From Methylobacterium phyllostachyos (GTDB lineage: Bacteria > Pseudomonadota > Alphaproteobacteria > Rhizobiales > Beijerinckiaceae): a stretch of 64,000 nt of DNA. Below, in pieces: positions 18,810-26,638 of the stretch. The stretch spans positions 84,393 through 148,392 of the forward strand of contig NZ_FNHS01000012.1 of the NCBI RefSeq assembly GCF_900103445.1, in the 5' to 3' direction. How positions within the stretch are numbered: position 1 is the first letter of the stretch; every line of letters starts with the position of its first letter. A program made the translations under genes and the position numbers. Under the pieces are notes generated by a model, which saw only the letters and a list, made by a program, of their open reading frames with translations, was not told the DNA's origin and made no database searches.

Positions 18810-20258
18810 CTACGCCGCGTTGCTCTCCTTACGGCGCAGGACCGAGTGCTTCCGCCCGTAGAAGAAATACACGACCAGCCCGATCGCCATCCAGATCACC
18901 AGCCGCAGCCACGTGTCGAGCGGCAGGCCGACCATCAGCAGCAGGCAGGACAGGATGCCGAGGATCGGCACCACCGGAACCGCGGGGGCGCGGAACGGGC
19001 GTTTCATGTGGCGGTCGGTCCGGCGCAGGTAGATCACCGCGCCGCAGACCAGGATGAAGGCCGCGAGCGTCCCGATGCTCACCATCTCGCCCAGGATGTT
19101 GATCGGCACCAAAGCTGCCACCAGCGCCACCGCGATCCCGATCAGCGCCTGGCTGCGGTAGGGCGTCTGGTAGGTCGGGTGGACGTGGGAGAACGTCTTC
19201 GGCAGCAGGCCGTCCTGCGCCATGGTGAAGAAGATCCGGCTCTGGCCGTAGAGCAGCACGAGGATCACCGTGGTCAGCCCGGTCAGCGCGCCGAGCTTGA
19301 TCAGCAGGGAGAACCAGCCGATGCCGATCACGTCGACACCCTTGGCGATCGGGTCGGGGACGTTCAACTCCTTGTAGGGGACCAGGCCGGTGAGCACCGC
19401 CGCCACCAGCACGTACAGGATCGTGCAGACGGCGAGCGAGCCCAGGATGCCGATCGGCATGTCCTTCTGCGGCCGGCGCGCTTCCTGGGCCGCGGTCGAG
19501 ACCGCGTCGAAGCCGATGAAGGCGAAGAACACTACGCCGGCCCCGCGCAGGATGCCGCTATAGCCGTAATGCCCGAAGGTGCCGTCGTTGTCGGGGATCA
19601 GCGGGTGCCAGTTCGCCGTGTTCACGTGCCCCCAGCCGAGCGCGATGAAGGCCACCACCACGGTGAGCTTCACCGCCACCATGATGTTGTTGAAGCGGGC
19701 GGATTCCTTCGTGCCACGCATCAGCAGGAGCGTGATCAGCGCCACGATCAGCACGGCCGGCAGGTTGAACAGGGCGGTGCCGCCGCCGTCGATCGGCGTG
19801 CCTGGCGCGTGGGCGAACTGCGCGGGAATTACGATCCCGACATCCTTCAGGATGCTGGTGACGTAGCCCGACCAGCCCACCGCCACGGTGGCGGCCCCCA
19901 TGGCGTATTCGAGGATCAGGTCCCAGCCGATCAGCCACGCGAAGAACTCGCCGAGCGTCGCGTAGGTGTAGGTGTAGCTCGATCCCGCCACCGGGATCAG
20001 CGCCGCCATCTCCGAGTAGCACAGGCCGACGAACGCGCAGGCGATGCCGCCGAGCACGAAGGACAGCATGATTCCCGGCCCGGCATATTGCGCTGCGGCC
20101 GTGCCGGTCAGCACGAAGATGCCGGCACCGATGATCGCGCCGATGCCCATCGCGGTGATCGACAGGGCACCGAGCGTTTTCGAGAGCTGCTGCTCACCCT
20201 CGCCACTTTCGAGGATGGAATCGACGGATTTCCGCCCCATCAGGCCCGACGCATCCAT
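18810..20258 (-). CDS. APC-family amino acid permease
   Basis: The 482-residue membrane protein has twelve or more hydrophobic helices. The first helix carries the APC hallmark GIGAIIGAGIFVLTG near residue 35, whose unwound Gly-rich part binds the substrate amino group. It resembles the cationic amino acid transporter (CAT/YfnA) branch: LIPVAGSSYTYTYATLGEFFAWLIGWDL is the conserved block around helix 3, here over more than one segment. It would import amino acids with protons or exchange them. GGAGG lies nine bases before the ATG at 20258. It stands alone, and the substrate cannot be fixed from sequence. Confidence 0.9.
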   Translation of the reverse strand: MDASGLMGRKSVDSILESGEGEQQLSKTLGALSITAMGIGAIIGAGIFVLTGTAAAQYAGPGIMLSFVLGGIACAFVGLCYSEMAALIPVAGSSYTYTYATLGEFFAWLIGWDLILEYAMGAATVAVGWSGYVTSILKDVGIVIPAQFAHAPGTPIDGGGTALFNLPAVLIVALITLLLMRGTKESARFNNIMVAVKLTVVVAFIALGWGHVNTANWHPLIPDNDGTFGHYGYSGILRGAGVVFFAFIGFDAVSTAAQEARRPQKDMPIGILGSLAVCTILYVLVAAVLTGLVPYKELNVPDPIAKGVDVIGIGWFSLLIKLGALTGLTTVILVLLYGQSRIFFTMAQDGLLPKTFSHVHPTYQTPYRSQALIGIAVALVAALVPINILGEMVSIGTLAAFILVCGAVIYLRRTDRHMKRPFRAPAVPVVPILGILSCLLLMVGLPLDTWLRLVIWMAIGLVVYFFYGRKHSVLRRKESNAA

Positions 20259-20387
20259 CGCAACATCCTCCCGGGGCAGGTCAGCGTGCCCCCGCGCAGG
20301 GTGGGACCGCAAATCCTTTGCCATAGGCTCAGAGTTGTAGAGGCGACGGGACCGACAACAACGTAGCGAATCGCAATATTCTTCGGA

Positions 20388-20918
20388 TCAGGCCCGGTCG
20401 ATACGGGCGATCAACGGACGGACCTTGAGGCGCGCTGCGAAGGTCGGCCCGCGCCGCAGAGCCTCGCGCCGGACCACGTCGCCCGCCCTGGCCCGGGGGG
20501 CGCCGGTCAGGGTCTCGATCCGGCCGACGAGGCGGGCCGGCCAGCCGGCGGCCGGACGGCGCAGGCGGCCGAGGCCGGTCTCCGGCCGGGCGGTGCCGAC
20601 AAAGCGGTCGAGGGTGCGAATCCAGCCCTCGGCCGGAACATCCCCGGCCTCCAGGCACAGAATCCAATCCCGTCGCGCTACCGCAGCGCCCGCCGTGTAG
20701 GGGCTGCCGCCGCCGTGGACCACGAGAGTCGCGCCGGTCGCCTCGGCAACGGCCGCGACCGCTTCGCTCGCGTGGCCCGACACGATCACGGCGTCGCCGA
20801 TCAGCCCACCGGCGACACCGGAGACGAGCACACCGAGGGTATCGGCTAAGCGATCGATCGCGTCCGGCTGAGCCGGGTCGGCCAGATAGGTCACCGCAGA
20901 GAGCATGAGCGCGCGCAT
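20388..20918 (-). CDS. Short glycosyltransferase-like protein
   Basis: The 176-residue product has a pattern reminiscent of a GT-A glycosyltransferase: a glycine-rich region with alternating strands, then AAVARRDWILCLEAGDVPAEGW, which fits the ARGDWLLFLDADD-type block around the metal-binding loop. The canonical DxD is replaced by E-A-G-D. The C-terminal part (GDVVRREALRRGPTFAARL) is basic. At 176 residues it is shorter than normal GT2 enzymes, so it may be a reduced or inactive relative. An ATG at 20945 is an alternative start. It lies upstream of the permease on the same strand, with 129 bases between. Confidence 0.6.
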   Translation of the reverse strand: MRALMLSAVTYLADPAQPDAIDRLADTLGVLVSGVAGGLIGDAVIVSGHASEAVAAVAEATGATLVVHGGGSPYTAGAAVARRDWILCLEAGDVPAEGWIRTLDRFVGTARPETGLGRLRRPAAGWPARLVGRIETLTGAPRARAGDVVRREALRRGPTFAARLKVRPLIARIDRA

Positions 20919-21040
20919 AGACGATTTTGCGCTGCCGTAAACCATTCCCGTGTCTCTGAAAGGTACGGACGTCGCTGAGAAACGCGTACACGTGGGATTT
21001 GCCCGAAAAACAGGCGCTCTCCAAGAGAATGTTCGCTATA

Positions 21041-21056
21041 TGTTTCACGTGAAACT
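21041..21056. promoter_or_regulatory. parS: parS-like centromere site (ParB binding)
   Basis: TGTTTCACGTGAAACT matches the bacterial chromosomal parS consensus TGTTNCACGTGAAACA at every defined base except the last. Bases 21042-21055 are a perfect 14-base palindrome. ParB binds such sites and spreads to organise the origin-proximal chromosome; parS sites usually cluster near oriC. It lies 14 bases before the radical SAM start and may also influence that gene. parAB genes are not in the window. Confidence 0.75.
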
Positions 21057-21069
21057 GAGGGGATTCCTC

Positions 21070-22197
21070 ATGGCGGGCGATGCGGCTGGTTCGCAGGACG
21101 GGTCGAGACCAGGGTCTGCACGGCGGTTCGCCGCCAGCACGACGCCCGAGGCGGGGCGCCGCGGGCGTGGGGCGACCGCCAATCCCACCGGCCGTTTCGA
21201 GACGGCGCGGCGGGAAACCTTCCACGATCCGGAATGGGCGGACGACGCTCCCGTTCCGCTGCGCACGCAGGTGACGCCGGAGCGGTCGGCGCGGATCATC
21301 GCCCGCAACACGTCGCCCGACATCCCGTTCGACCGCTCGATCAACCCGTATCGCGGCTGCGAGCACGGCTGCATCTATTGCTACGCGCGGCCGACCCATG
21401 CCTGGCTCGGCCTATCGCCGGGGCTCGACTTCGAATCACGCATCTTCACCAAGCCGGACGCGGCCCAGCTGCTCCTGCGAGAACTCGCGGCGCCGGGCTA
21501 CAGCCCGGACACGATCGCGCTGGGCACCGCCACCGATCCCTATCAGCCGATTGAGCGCACCCACCGCATCACCCGCGCGGTGCTGGAGGTGCTGCGGGAC
21601 GCGCGGCACCCCGTCGCCATCACCACGAAATCCGACCTCGTGCTGCGCGATCTCGACATCCTGACCGAGATGGCCGCCGATGACCTTGTCCTCGTCGCGA
21701 TCTCGCTGCCGACCCTGGATCCGGATCTCGCCCGGAGGCTCGATCCCCGCGCGCCGCGCCCGGACAAGCGCCTCGCCGCGATGGCGCGCCTGAGCGCGGC
21801 GGGGGTGCCCGTGATGGTCAACGTCTCGCCGATCATCCCGGGTCTGACCGACCACGAGATCGAGGCAATCCTCGCCCGGGCCCGGGAGCACGGTGCGAGC
21901 CGCATCGGTCATGCCCTGCTGCGGCTGCCCGGCGAAGTCGCCGACCTGATGGCCGACTGGTTCGCCGAGCACTATCCGGAGCGGAAGGACCGCGCCTTCG
22001 CGCTGCTGCGGCAGGCCCGCGGCGGCCGCGAGAACGACCCCCGGTTCGGCCACCGCTTCCGCGGCGAGGGCGCCTACGCGGCGATGATCAGCCAGCGCAT
22101 CCGTATCGCCGGGACCCGGCTCGGGTACGGCTTCGGCCGGATGGCGCTGAACCGGGAGGCGTTCCGCCGGCCTGGGGCGCAACTGGCGCTGTTCTGA
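21070..22197 (+). CDS. PA0069-family radical SAM protein
   Basis: The 375-residue protein carries the radical SAM cluster motif in GCEHGCIYCYARPTH (CxxxCxxC) near residue 97, preceded by FDRSINPYRGC, the typical block of the PA0069/SplB-like group. The cluster cleaves S-adenosylmethionine to start radical chemistry; the substrate of this group is unknown. An N-terminal tail of about 60 residues is rich in Arg, Gly and Thr and looks disordered. ATG at 21070 has GAGGGG seven bases upstream; an earlier ATG at 21040 would place the parS-like palindrome inside the coding region. It converges with rnhB. Confidence 0.88.
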   Translation: MAGDAAGSQDGSRPGSARRFAASTTPEAGRRGRGATANPTGRFETARRETFHDPEWADDAPVPLRTQVTPERSARIIARNTSPDIPFDRSINPYRGCEHGCIYCYARPTHAWLGLSPGLDFESRIFTKPDAAQLLLRELAAPGYSPDTIALGTATDPYQPIERTHRITRAVLEVLRDARHPVAITTKSDLVLRDLDILTEMAADDLVLVAISLPTLDPDLARRLDPRAPRPDKRLAAMARLSAAGVPVMVNVSPIIPGLTDHEIEAILARAREHGASRIGHALLRLPGEVADLMADWFAEHYPERKDRAFALLRQARGGRENDPRFGHRFRGEGAYAAMISQRIRIAGTRLGYGFGRMALNREAFRRPGAQLALF

Positions 22198-22215
22198 GGA
22201 AGCGCCCTGGTCAAG

Positions 22216-22262
22216 ATCTCAGGGCTCCGCCCTGAGATCCCGCCCAAGGGCTCGCCCTTGGG
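22216..22262. repeat. Double-hairpin dispersed element overlapping the rnhB 3' end
   Basis: ATCTCAGGGC/GCCCTGAGAT (22216-22238) is a perfect ten-base-arm palindrome, and CCCAAGGGC/GCCCTTGGG (22243-22262) forms a second stem. The first shares its core with the element at 2701-2719. The element lies between convergent genes and extends into rnhB, so it supplies that gene's last codons. It probably also acts as a bidirectional transcription stop. Confidence 0.75.
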
Positions 22263-22905
22263 GAACCCCATCGAACCCGCGGGTGAAGCTGAGGCGATGG
22301 TGCGGGCTCCGGCCGAGGCGGGTCAGGCCGGCCCGGTGAACGGCCGTGCCGTAGCCGACGTTGCGCTCCCAGCCGTAGCCCGGGTGGCGCAGGGCGAGGC
22401 GCCGCATCAGCGTGTCGCGAAATATCTTGGCGACGATCGAGGCCGCAGCGATCTGCGGAACCAGACGGTCGCCGCCGACCACCGCCCGGCCGGGCAATCC
22501 AGGCAGCGCGTCGCGCCCGTCGACCAGGACGGGTGCCGCGATCCCCAGCCGGGCGACCGCGCGCGCCATGGCGTCGAGGGTGGCGGCGCGGATGTTGATG
22601 CGGTCGATCAGCCCCCGGGAGCCGGCCGAGACGGCGACGCGGGCCGCCGCGCGGATCAGGGGCGCGAGCCGGTCCCGCTCGGGCTCGGGGAGGCGCTTGC
22701 TGTCGTCGAGGGCGGCGAGCAGGTCGGGCGGGATCGCCGCGGGATCGAACCAGACCGCCGCCACCACGACCGGGCCGCACAGAGCCCCGCGCCCGACCTC
22801 GTCGCAGCCGATCGCCGGGGGATAGGCGGCGGCACGGGACGGATCGAACGGACGCGCCGACACGCGGGCGGACGTTCTGGCGGCGGACGAGCGGGCAGGC
22901 GGCAT
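22219..22905 (-). CDS. rnhB: Ribonuclease HII
   Basis: The 228-residue enzyme removes RNA from RNA-DNA hybrids and starts ribonucleotide excision. The catalytic signature GCDEVGRGALCGPVVVAA lies near residue 30, and the later acidic and basic residues of the family are visible (DDSKRL, ASIVAKIFRD, HPGYGWERNVGYGT). The start at 22905 gives the normal length; GGAG lies six bases upstream. The last codons (GFDGVPQGRALGRDLRAEP) are encoded by a dispersed hairpin repeat, so the C-terminal tail is probably a repeat-derived addition. An N-terminal tail of about 25 residues rich in Ala, Arg and Ser is also present. Confidence 0.95.
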   Translation of the reverse strand: MPPARSSAARTSARVSARPFDPSRAAAYPPAIGCDEVGRGALCGPVVVAAVWFDPAAIPPDLLAALDDSKRLPEPERDRLAPLIRAAARVAVSAGSRGLIDRINIRAATLDAMARAVARLGIAAPVLVDGRDALPGLPGRAVVGGDRLVPQIAAASIVAKIFRDTLMRRLALRHPGYGWERNVGYGTAVHRAGLTRLGRSPHHRLSFTRGFDGVPQGRALGRDLRAEP

Positions 22906-22943
22906 GGCATGCTCCTGCCATCCCGGCCTCGGGCCGTCACCTG

Positions 22944-23990
22944 TCAGGCGGCGTCCCGGACACGGCGCTCGCCGCCATGCGCCTCGATGATGTTGCCGAA
23001 GAACTGGCGTGCGCTCACATCCCAGCCCCGGCGCAGGGCCTCGCCCCGGCACTCGGCCCGGGACAGGTCGAGGGCGGTGAGCGCCGCGGCCCGCAGGTCA
23101 TGGTCGAGGACCCCGACCCGCGTGCCTCCGATCACGTCGTTCGGGCCGGGCACCGGGAAGGCCGCCACCGGCAGGCCGCAGGCCATGGCCTCCAGCAGTA
23201 CGATCCCGAACGTGTCGGTCAGGCTCGGGAACACGAACACGTCGCAGGCCGCGTAGATCGCCGCGAGCGCCGCCCCCGTCCGGGTACCGAGGAACCGCGC
23301 CCTCGGCGCCAGCCCCTGAAGCCGCCCCCGGTCCGGTCCGTCGCCGACCACGACCTTGGTGCCGGGCAGGTCGAGCTTCAGGAAGGCAGCGATGTTCTTC
23401 TCCACCGCCAGCCGGCCGACATAGAGGAACAGCGGCCGCGGCAGGTCGGCGAGCTCCGCAGGCGGCGGCGTGCCGGGGGCGGCCGGGCGGAACCGCTCGG
23501 TATCGACCCCGCGGGTCCAGCGCATCAGGTGGGTGAAGCCGCGGGCCTCCAGCTCGCCCTGGAGGGACGCGGTGCTCACCATCGTGCCGCGGGCAGCCCC
23601 GTGGAACCGGCGCAGATAGGCATAGGACCACGCCTCCGGCACCGGCAGGCGGGCGGCGAGGTATTCGGGAAACCGCGTGTGGTAGCTCGTCGTGAAGGGC
23701 AGACCGTGCGACAGGCAGTGCCGCCGCGCCGCATACCCGACCGGACCCTCGGTGGCGATGTGGACATGGGTCGGCTGCTCCACCCGCCAGCGTTCCGCAA
23801 CCCGCGCCCGCGCGGCGTAGGCCAAGCGGATCTCCGGGTATCCCGGCATCGGCAGGGACGGGAAATCCGCCGCCGACAGCAGGGTCGTCTCGAAGCCGTG
23901 CTCGGGGGCGCGGCGGACCATCTGCTCCAGGGAGCGCACCACGCCGTTGACCTGCGGGTGCCACGCGTCGCTGGCGATCAGGAGCTTCAC
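22944..23990 (-). CDS. Family 4 glycosyltransferase (mannosyltransferase-like)
   Basis: The 348-residue enzyme has a GT-B fold. The N-terminal domain begins KLLIASDAWHPQVNGVVRS, a Gly/Asn-rich sugar-acceptor loop seen in MgtA-type alpha-mannosyltransferases. The C-terminal nucleotide-sugar domain has LFLYVGRLAVEKNI, VVVGDGPDRGRL and the E-x7-E region FGIVLLEAMACGLPVAAF. GTG at 23990 is used because GAGGT precedes it and the gene then starts ten bases after the phosphoesterase stop. The pair is likely one operon for envelope glycolipid synthesis. Donor and acceptor are not known. Confidence 0.87.
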   Translation of the reverse strand: MKLLIASDAWHPQVNGVVRSLEQMVRRAPEHGFETTLLSAADFPSLPMPGYPEIRLAYAARARVAERWRVEQPTHVHIATEGPVGYAARRHCLSHGLPFTTSYHTRFPEYLAARLPVPEAWSYAYLRRFHGAARGTMVSTASLQGELEARGFTHLMRWTRGVDTERFRPAAPGTPPPAELADLPRPLFLYVGRLAVEKNIAAFLKLDLPGTKVVVGDGPDRGRLQGLAPRARFLGTRTGAALAAIYAACDVFVFPSLTDTFGIVLLEAMACGLPVAAFPVPGPNDVIGGTRVGVLDHDLRAAALTALDLSRAECRGEALRRGWDVSARQFFGNIIEAHGGERRVRDAA

Positions 23991-24000
23991 GACCGGGACC

Positions 24001-24816
24001 TCACGCCACCGCGCGCCGGTCCGGGACCGCCTGCGGCACGGTTTCCGCCGCGCGGGCGCGCAGGATGCTCGGGTAGTGCAGAACCTCGATGCGGCCGTCG
24101 TAATGCTCCACCATCCCGGTGCAGGATTCCACCCAGTCACCGGTGTTGAGGTAGCGCAGATCGCCGATCGGCCGGTCGGCCGCGTGGTGGATGTGGCCGC
24201 AGATCACGCCGTTGGCGCCCTGCCGCCGGGCCTCCTCGGCCAGGATCGTCTCGAACCGGCCGATGAAGCTGACGGCGTTCTTCACCCGCAGCTTCGCCCA
24301 GGCCGACAGCGACCAATAGGAAAGGCCGACCCGCCGCCGCACTTTGTTGAGCAACGTGTTGAGGGTCAGCGCCAGCGTGTAGGCGCCGTCGCCGAGATGG
24401 GCGAGCCACGGCGAGTGGCGGACCACCATGTCGAACTGGTCGCCGTGGATCACGAGGTAACGCTTCCCGTCGGCCGCCTCGTGGATCGCGGTCTCGGCCA
24501 CTTCGATGCCGCCAAAATTCATGCCGACATAGTCGCGCAGGAACTCGTCGTGGTTGCCCGGCAGGTAGACGATCTTGGCGCCCTTGCGGACCTTGCGCAG
24601 GAGCTTCTGGACGACGTCGTTGTGTTCCTGCGGCCAGTACCAGCCGGAACGCAGCTGCCAGCCGTCCACGATATCCCCGACGAGGTAGATCGTGTCGGCG
24701 TCGTAGTCCCGCAGGAACGACAGCAGCAGCCCGGCCTGACAGCCGCGCGTACCGAGATGCAGGTCGGACAGGAACAGCGTCCGGACCCGGACCGGCATCT
24801 CCTCAACCTCGGCCAC
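24001..24816 (-). CDS. UDP-2,3-diacylglucosamine diphosphatase-like metallophosphoesterase
   Basis: The 271-residue protein has all the calcineurin-type metal motifs: DLHLG, GDIVDGW, GNHDE, HGDQFD and GHIHH. It resembles LpxH-like phosphatases common in alphaproteobacteria, which hydrolyse UDP-2,3-diacylglucosamine in lipid A synthesis or act on related envelope intermediates. GTG at 24816 is preferred because GGGAGAGGA precedes it at good spacing; ATG codons at 24867 and 24798 lack a usable ribosome site. The glycosyltransferase gene follows directly. Whether this is the main LpxH/LpxI function or a paralogue cannot be decided here. Confidence 0.87.
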   Translation of the reverse strand: MAEVEEMPVRVRTLFLSDLHLGTRGCQAGLLLSFLRDYDADTIYLVGDIVDGWQLRSGWYWPQEHNDVVQKLLRKVRKGAKIVYLPGNHDEFLRDYVGMNFGGIEVAETAIHEAADGKRYLVIHGDQFDMVVRHSPWLAHLGDGAYTLALTLNTLLNKVRRRVGLSYWSLSAWAKLRVKNAVSFIGRFETILAEEARRQGANGVICGHIHHAADRPIGDLRYLNTGDWVESCTGMVEHYDGRIEVLHYPSILRARAAETVPQAVPDRRAVA

Positions 24817-24960
24817 GGCTTCCTCTCCCGGCGGCGAACGGTGCCGGGATCCAGAGCGCGATCCCATCTCAGTTTGATGACGCGATCCCGCGACATCTGC
24901 CGCAGGTTGCGTGCGCCGCGGCGAGGTTTCTCAACCGAAGATCGGCTTCGCTGCGGCGCA

Positions 24961-25050
24961 CAAAAAATTTTTTTGGCAAGTTCCGGAAGTTTTTCCGGTT
25001 TTCCTTTCGAGCTTCACCGCCTCATAATACCAGGAACTGGCGGCCTATAA
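24961..25050 (+). promoter_or_regulatory. Probable promoter/regulator region of the sgaA operon
   Basis: The 511 bases between 24817 and 25327 hold no gene. Within them, 24961-25030 is strikingly A/T-rich for this genome and contains the inverted repeat CCGGAA-N4-TTCCGG (24983-24998). A CATAAT hexamer (25023-25028) could serve as a -10 box, leaving a leader of roughly 290 bases. In M. extorquens the LysR-type regulator QscR activates the serine-cycle operons, so this repeat is a candidate site. The assignment is by position and composition only. Confidence 0.4.
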
Positions 25051-25327
25051 GGGTCCGGCCGGGCGTAGACAGGAAGGCGGCGAGGACGGCCCAGGGGCCG
25101 TTGGACGGGACGGCCATTCGGAGGCGACCGGCGCGCGGGGGCGCGCCGCGACGCGAGCGGCATGAGGCCGCCTGCCGCTCCGCAGCGCCCCCCACTTCAC
25201 GGCCCTGGCAGGCGTTTGACGGTGCGCGGAACGCGCCGCGACCGCTGCTGGACCGACTCCCGAAGACATTTTGGACAACCGGCGTGGGCGCGAGCCCGCC
25301 CGCAACGGATTATTCGGAGGAAACATC

Positions 25328-26536
25328 ATGGCCGCAACCCGGCGCCCCGGTCGCAACCACCTCTTCATCCCGGGCCCCACCAACATCCCCGATCGCGTCC
25401 TGCGCGCCATGCATGTGCCGTCGGAGGATCACCGCTCGCCGAGCTTCCCGGAGCTGGTGAAGCCGCTGCTGCAGGATTCCAAGATGGTGTTCGGCTCGAC
25501 CGCCGGGACCGTGATCCTGTTCCCGTCCTCGGGCACCGGCATCTGGGAATCGGCCCTGTCCAACACCCTCTGCCGCGGCGACACGGTGCTGACCTCGCGC
25601 TACGGCCAGTTCAGCCACCTGTGGGTCGACATGGCCCAACGCCTCGGCCTCGATGTGGTCGTCCAGGAGGAGGAGTGGGGCACCGGCGCCGATCCGCAGA
25701 AGATCGAAGAGGCCCTGCGGGCCGACAAGGACCATAAGATCAAGGCCGTGATGGTCGTCCACAACGAGACCGCCACAGGCGTCACCAGCGACATCGGCGC
25801 GGTGCGCAAGGCGATCGACGCCGCCGGCCATCCGGCGCTGCTGTTCGTGGACGGCATCTCGTCGATCGGCTCGCTGCCGTTCTACATGGACGACTGGAAG
25901 GTCGATTGCGCCATCGCGGGCTCGCAGAAGGGCTTCATGCTGCCGGCCGGCCTCGGCCTGATCTGCATCAGCCAGAAGGCGCTCAAGATCGCCGAGGGCG
26001 GCACCGGCCGTAACGACCGGCTCGGCCACGCCTACTTCGCCTGGAAGGATCAGCTCGCCGCCAACGCCACCGGCTACTTCCCCTACACCCCCGTCCTGCC
26101 GCTGCTCTACGGCCTGCGCGAATCCCTGGCGATCGTGAAGGAGGAGGGGCTGGAGAACGTCTACCACCGCCATCACGTGCTCGCCGAGGCGACCCGTCAG
26201 GCCGTGGCGGCTTGGGGCCTCAAGCCCTGCGCCAAGGAGCCCAAGTGGAACTCCGACACAGTCACGGCGATCGTGGTGCCGGAGGGCGCCGACGCCGCCA
26301 AGGTGATCACCCACGCCTACGAGCGCTACAACCTCTCGCTGGGTGCCGGCCTGTCGAAAGTCGCCGGCAAGGTGTTCCGCATCGGCCACCTCGGCGACCT
26401 GAACGAGCTGTCGCTACTGGGCGCCATCGCGGGCGCCGAGATGGCCATGATCGATTGCGGCATCAAGGTCACGCCGGGCTCGGGCGTCGCCGCCGCCTCC
26501 AGCTATCTGCGCGAGAATCCGCTGCATAAGGCGTGA
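25328..26536 (+). CDS. sgaA: Serine-glyoxylate aminotransferase
   Basis: The 402-residue PLP enzyme transfers the amino group of serine to glyoxylate, giving hydroxypyruvate and glycine in the serine cycle. It belongs to class V aminotransferases. LFIPGPTNIPDRVL opens the protein, FPSSGTGIWESALS supplies the PLP phosphate loop, LLFVDGISSIGSLPF carries the PLP-binding Asp, and AGSQKGFMLPAGL holds the Schiff-base lysine near residue 203. GGAGGA lies six bases before the ATG. It is the first gene of sgaA-hprA-mtdA-fchA, after a long leader with a probable regulatory region. The adjacent serine-cycle genes make this role nearly certain. Confidence 0.97.
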   Translation: MAATRRPGRNHLFIPGPTNIPDRVLRAMHVPSEDHRSPSFPELVKPLLQDSKMVFGSTAGTVILFPSSGTGIWESALSNTLCRGDTVLTSRYGQFSHLWVDMAQRLGLDVVVQEEEWGTGADPQKIEEALRADKDHKIKAVMVVHNETATGVTSDIGAVRKAIDAAGHPALLFVDGISSIGSLPFYMDDWKVDCAIAGSQKGFMLPAGLGLICISQKALKIAEGGTGRNDRLGHAYFAWKDQLAANATGYFPYTPVLPLLYGLRESLAIVKEEGLENVYHRHHVLAEATRQAVAAWGLKPCAKEPKWNSDTVTAIVVPEGADAAKVITHAYERYNLSLGAGLSKVAGKVFRIGHLGDLNELSLLGAIAGAEMAMIDCGIKVTPGSGVAAASSYLRENPLHKA

Positions 26537-26550
26537 GCCGCGCACGCGAT

Positions 26551-26582
26551 CGGGGCGGGGCCGGGTTGCCGGGCCCGCCCCG
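26551..26582 (+). terminator. Strong GC stem between sgaA and hprA
   Basis: CGGGGCGGG (26551-26559) pairs with CCCGCCCCG (26574-26582), and an inner CCGG/CCGG stem has a GTTG loop. No U-tract follows, so it may attenuate transcription or stabilise the upstream sgaA message within the operon rather than end it. Confidence 0.5.
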
Positions 26583-26638
26583 ACGCGCAAGAAGAACAAG
26601 ACTATCGAGGAAACCGCCCGTCGTCCGAGAGGGGTCCT

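Noticed and set aside
18807-20366. Long plus-strand frame opposite the amino-acid permease
   Set aside because: It is the mirror of the hydrophobic permease gene, giving a very charged, domain-free product.
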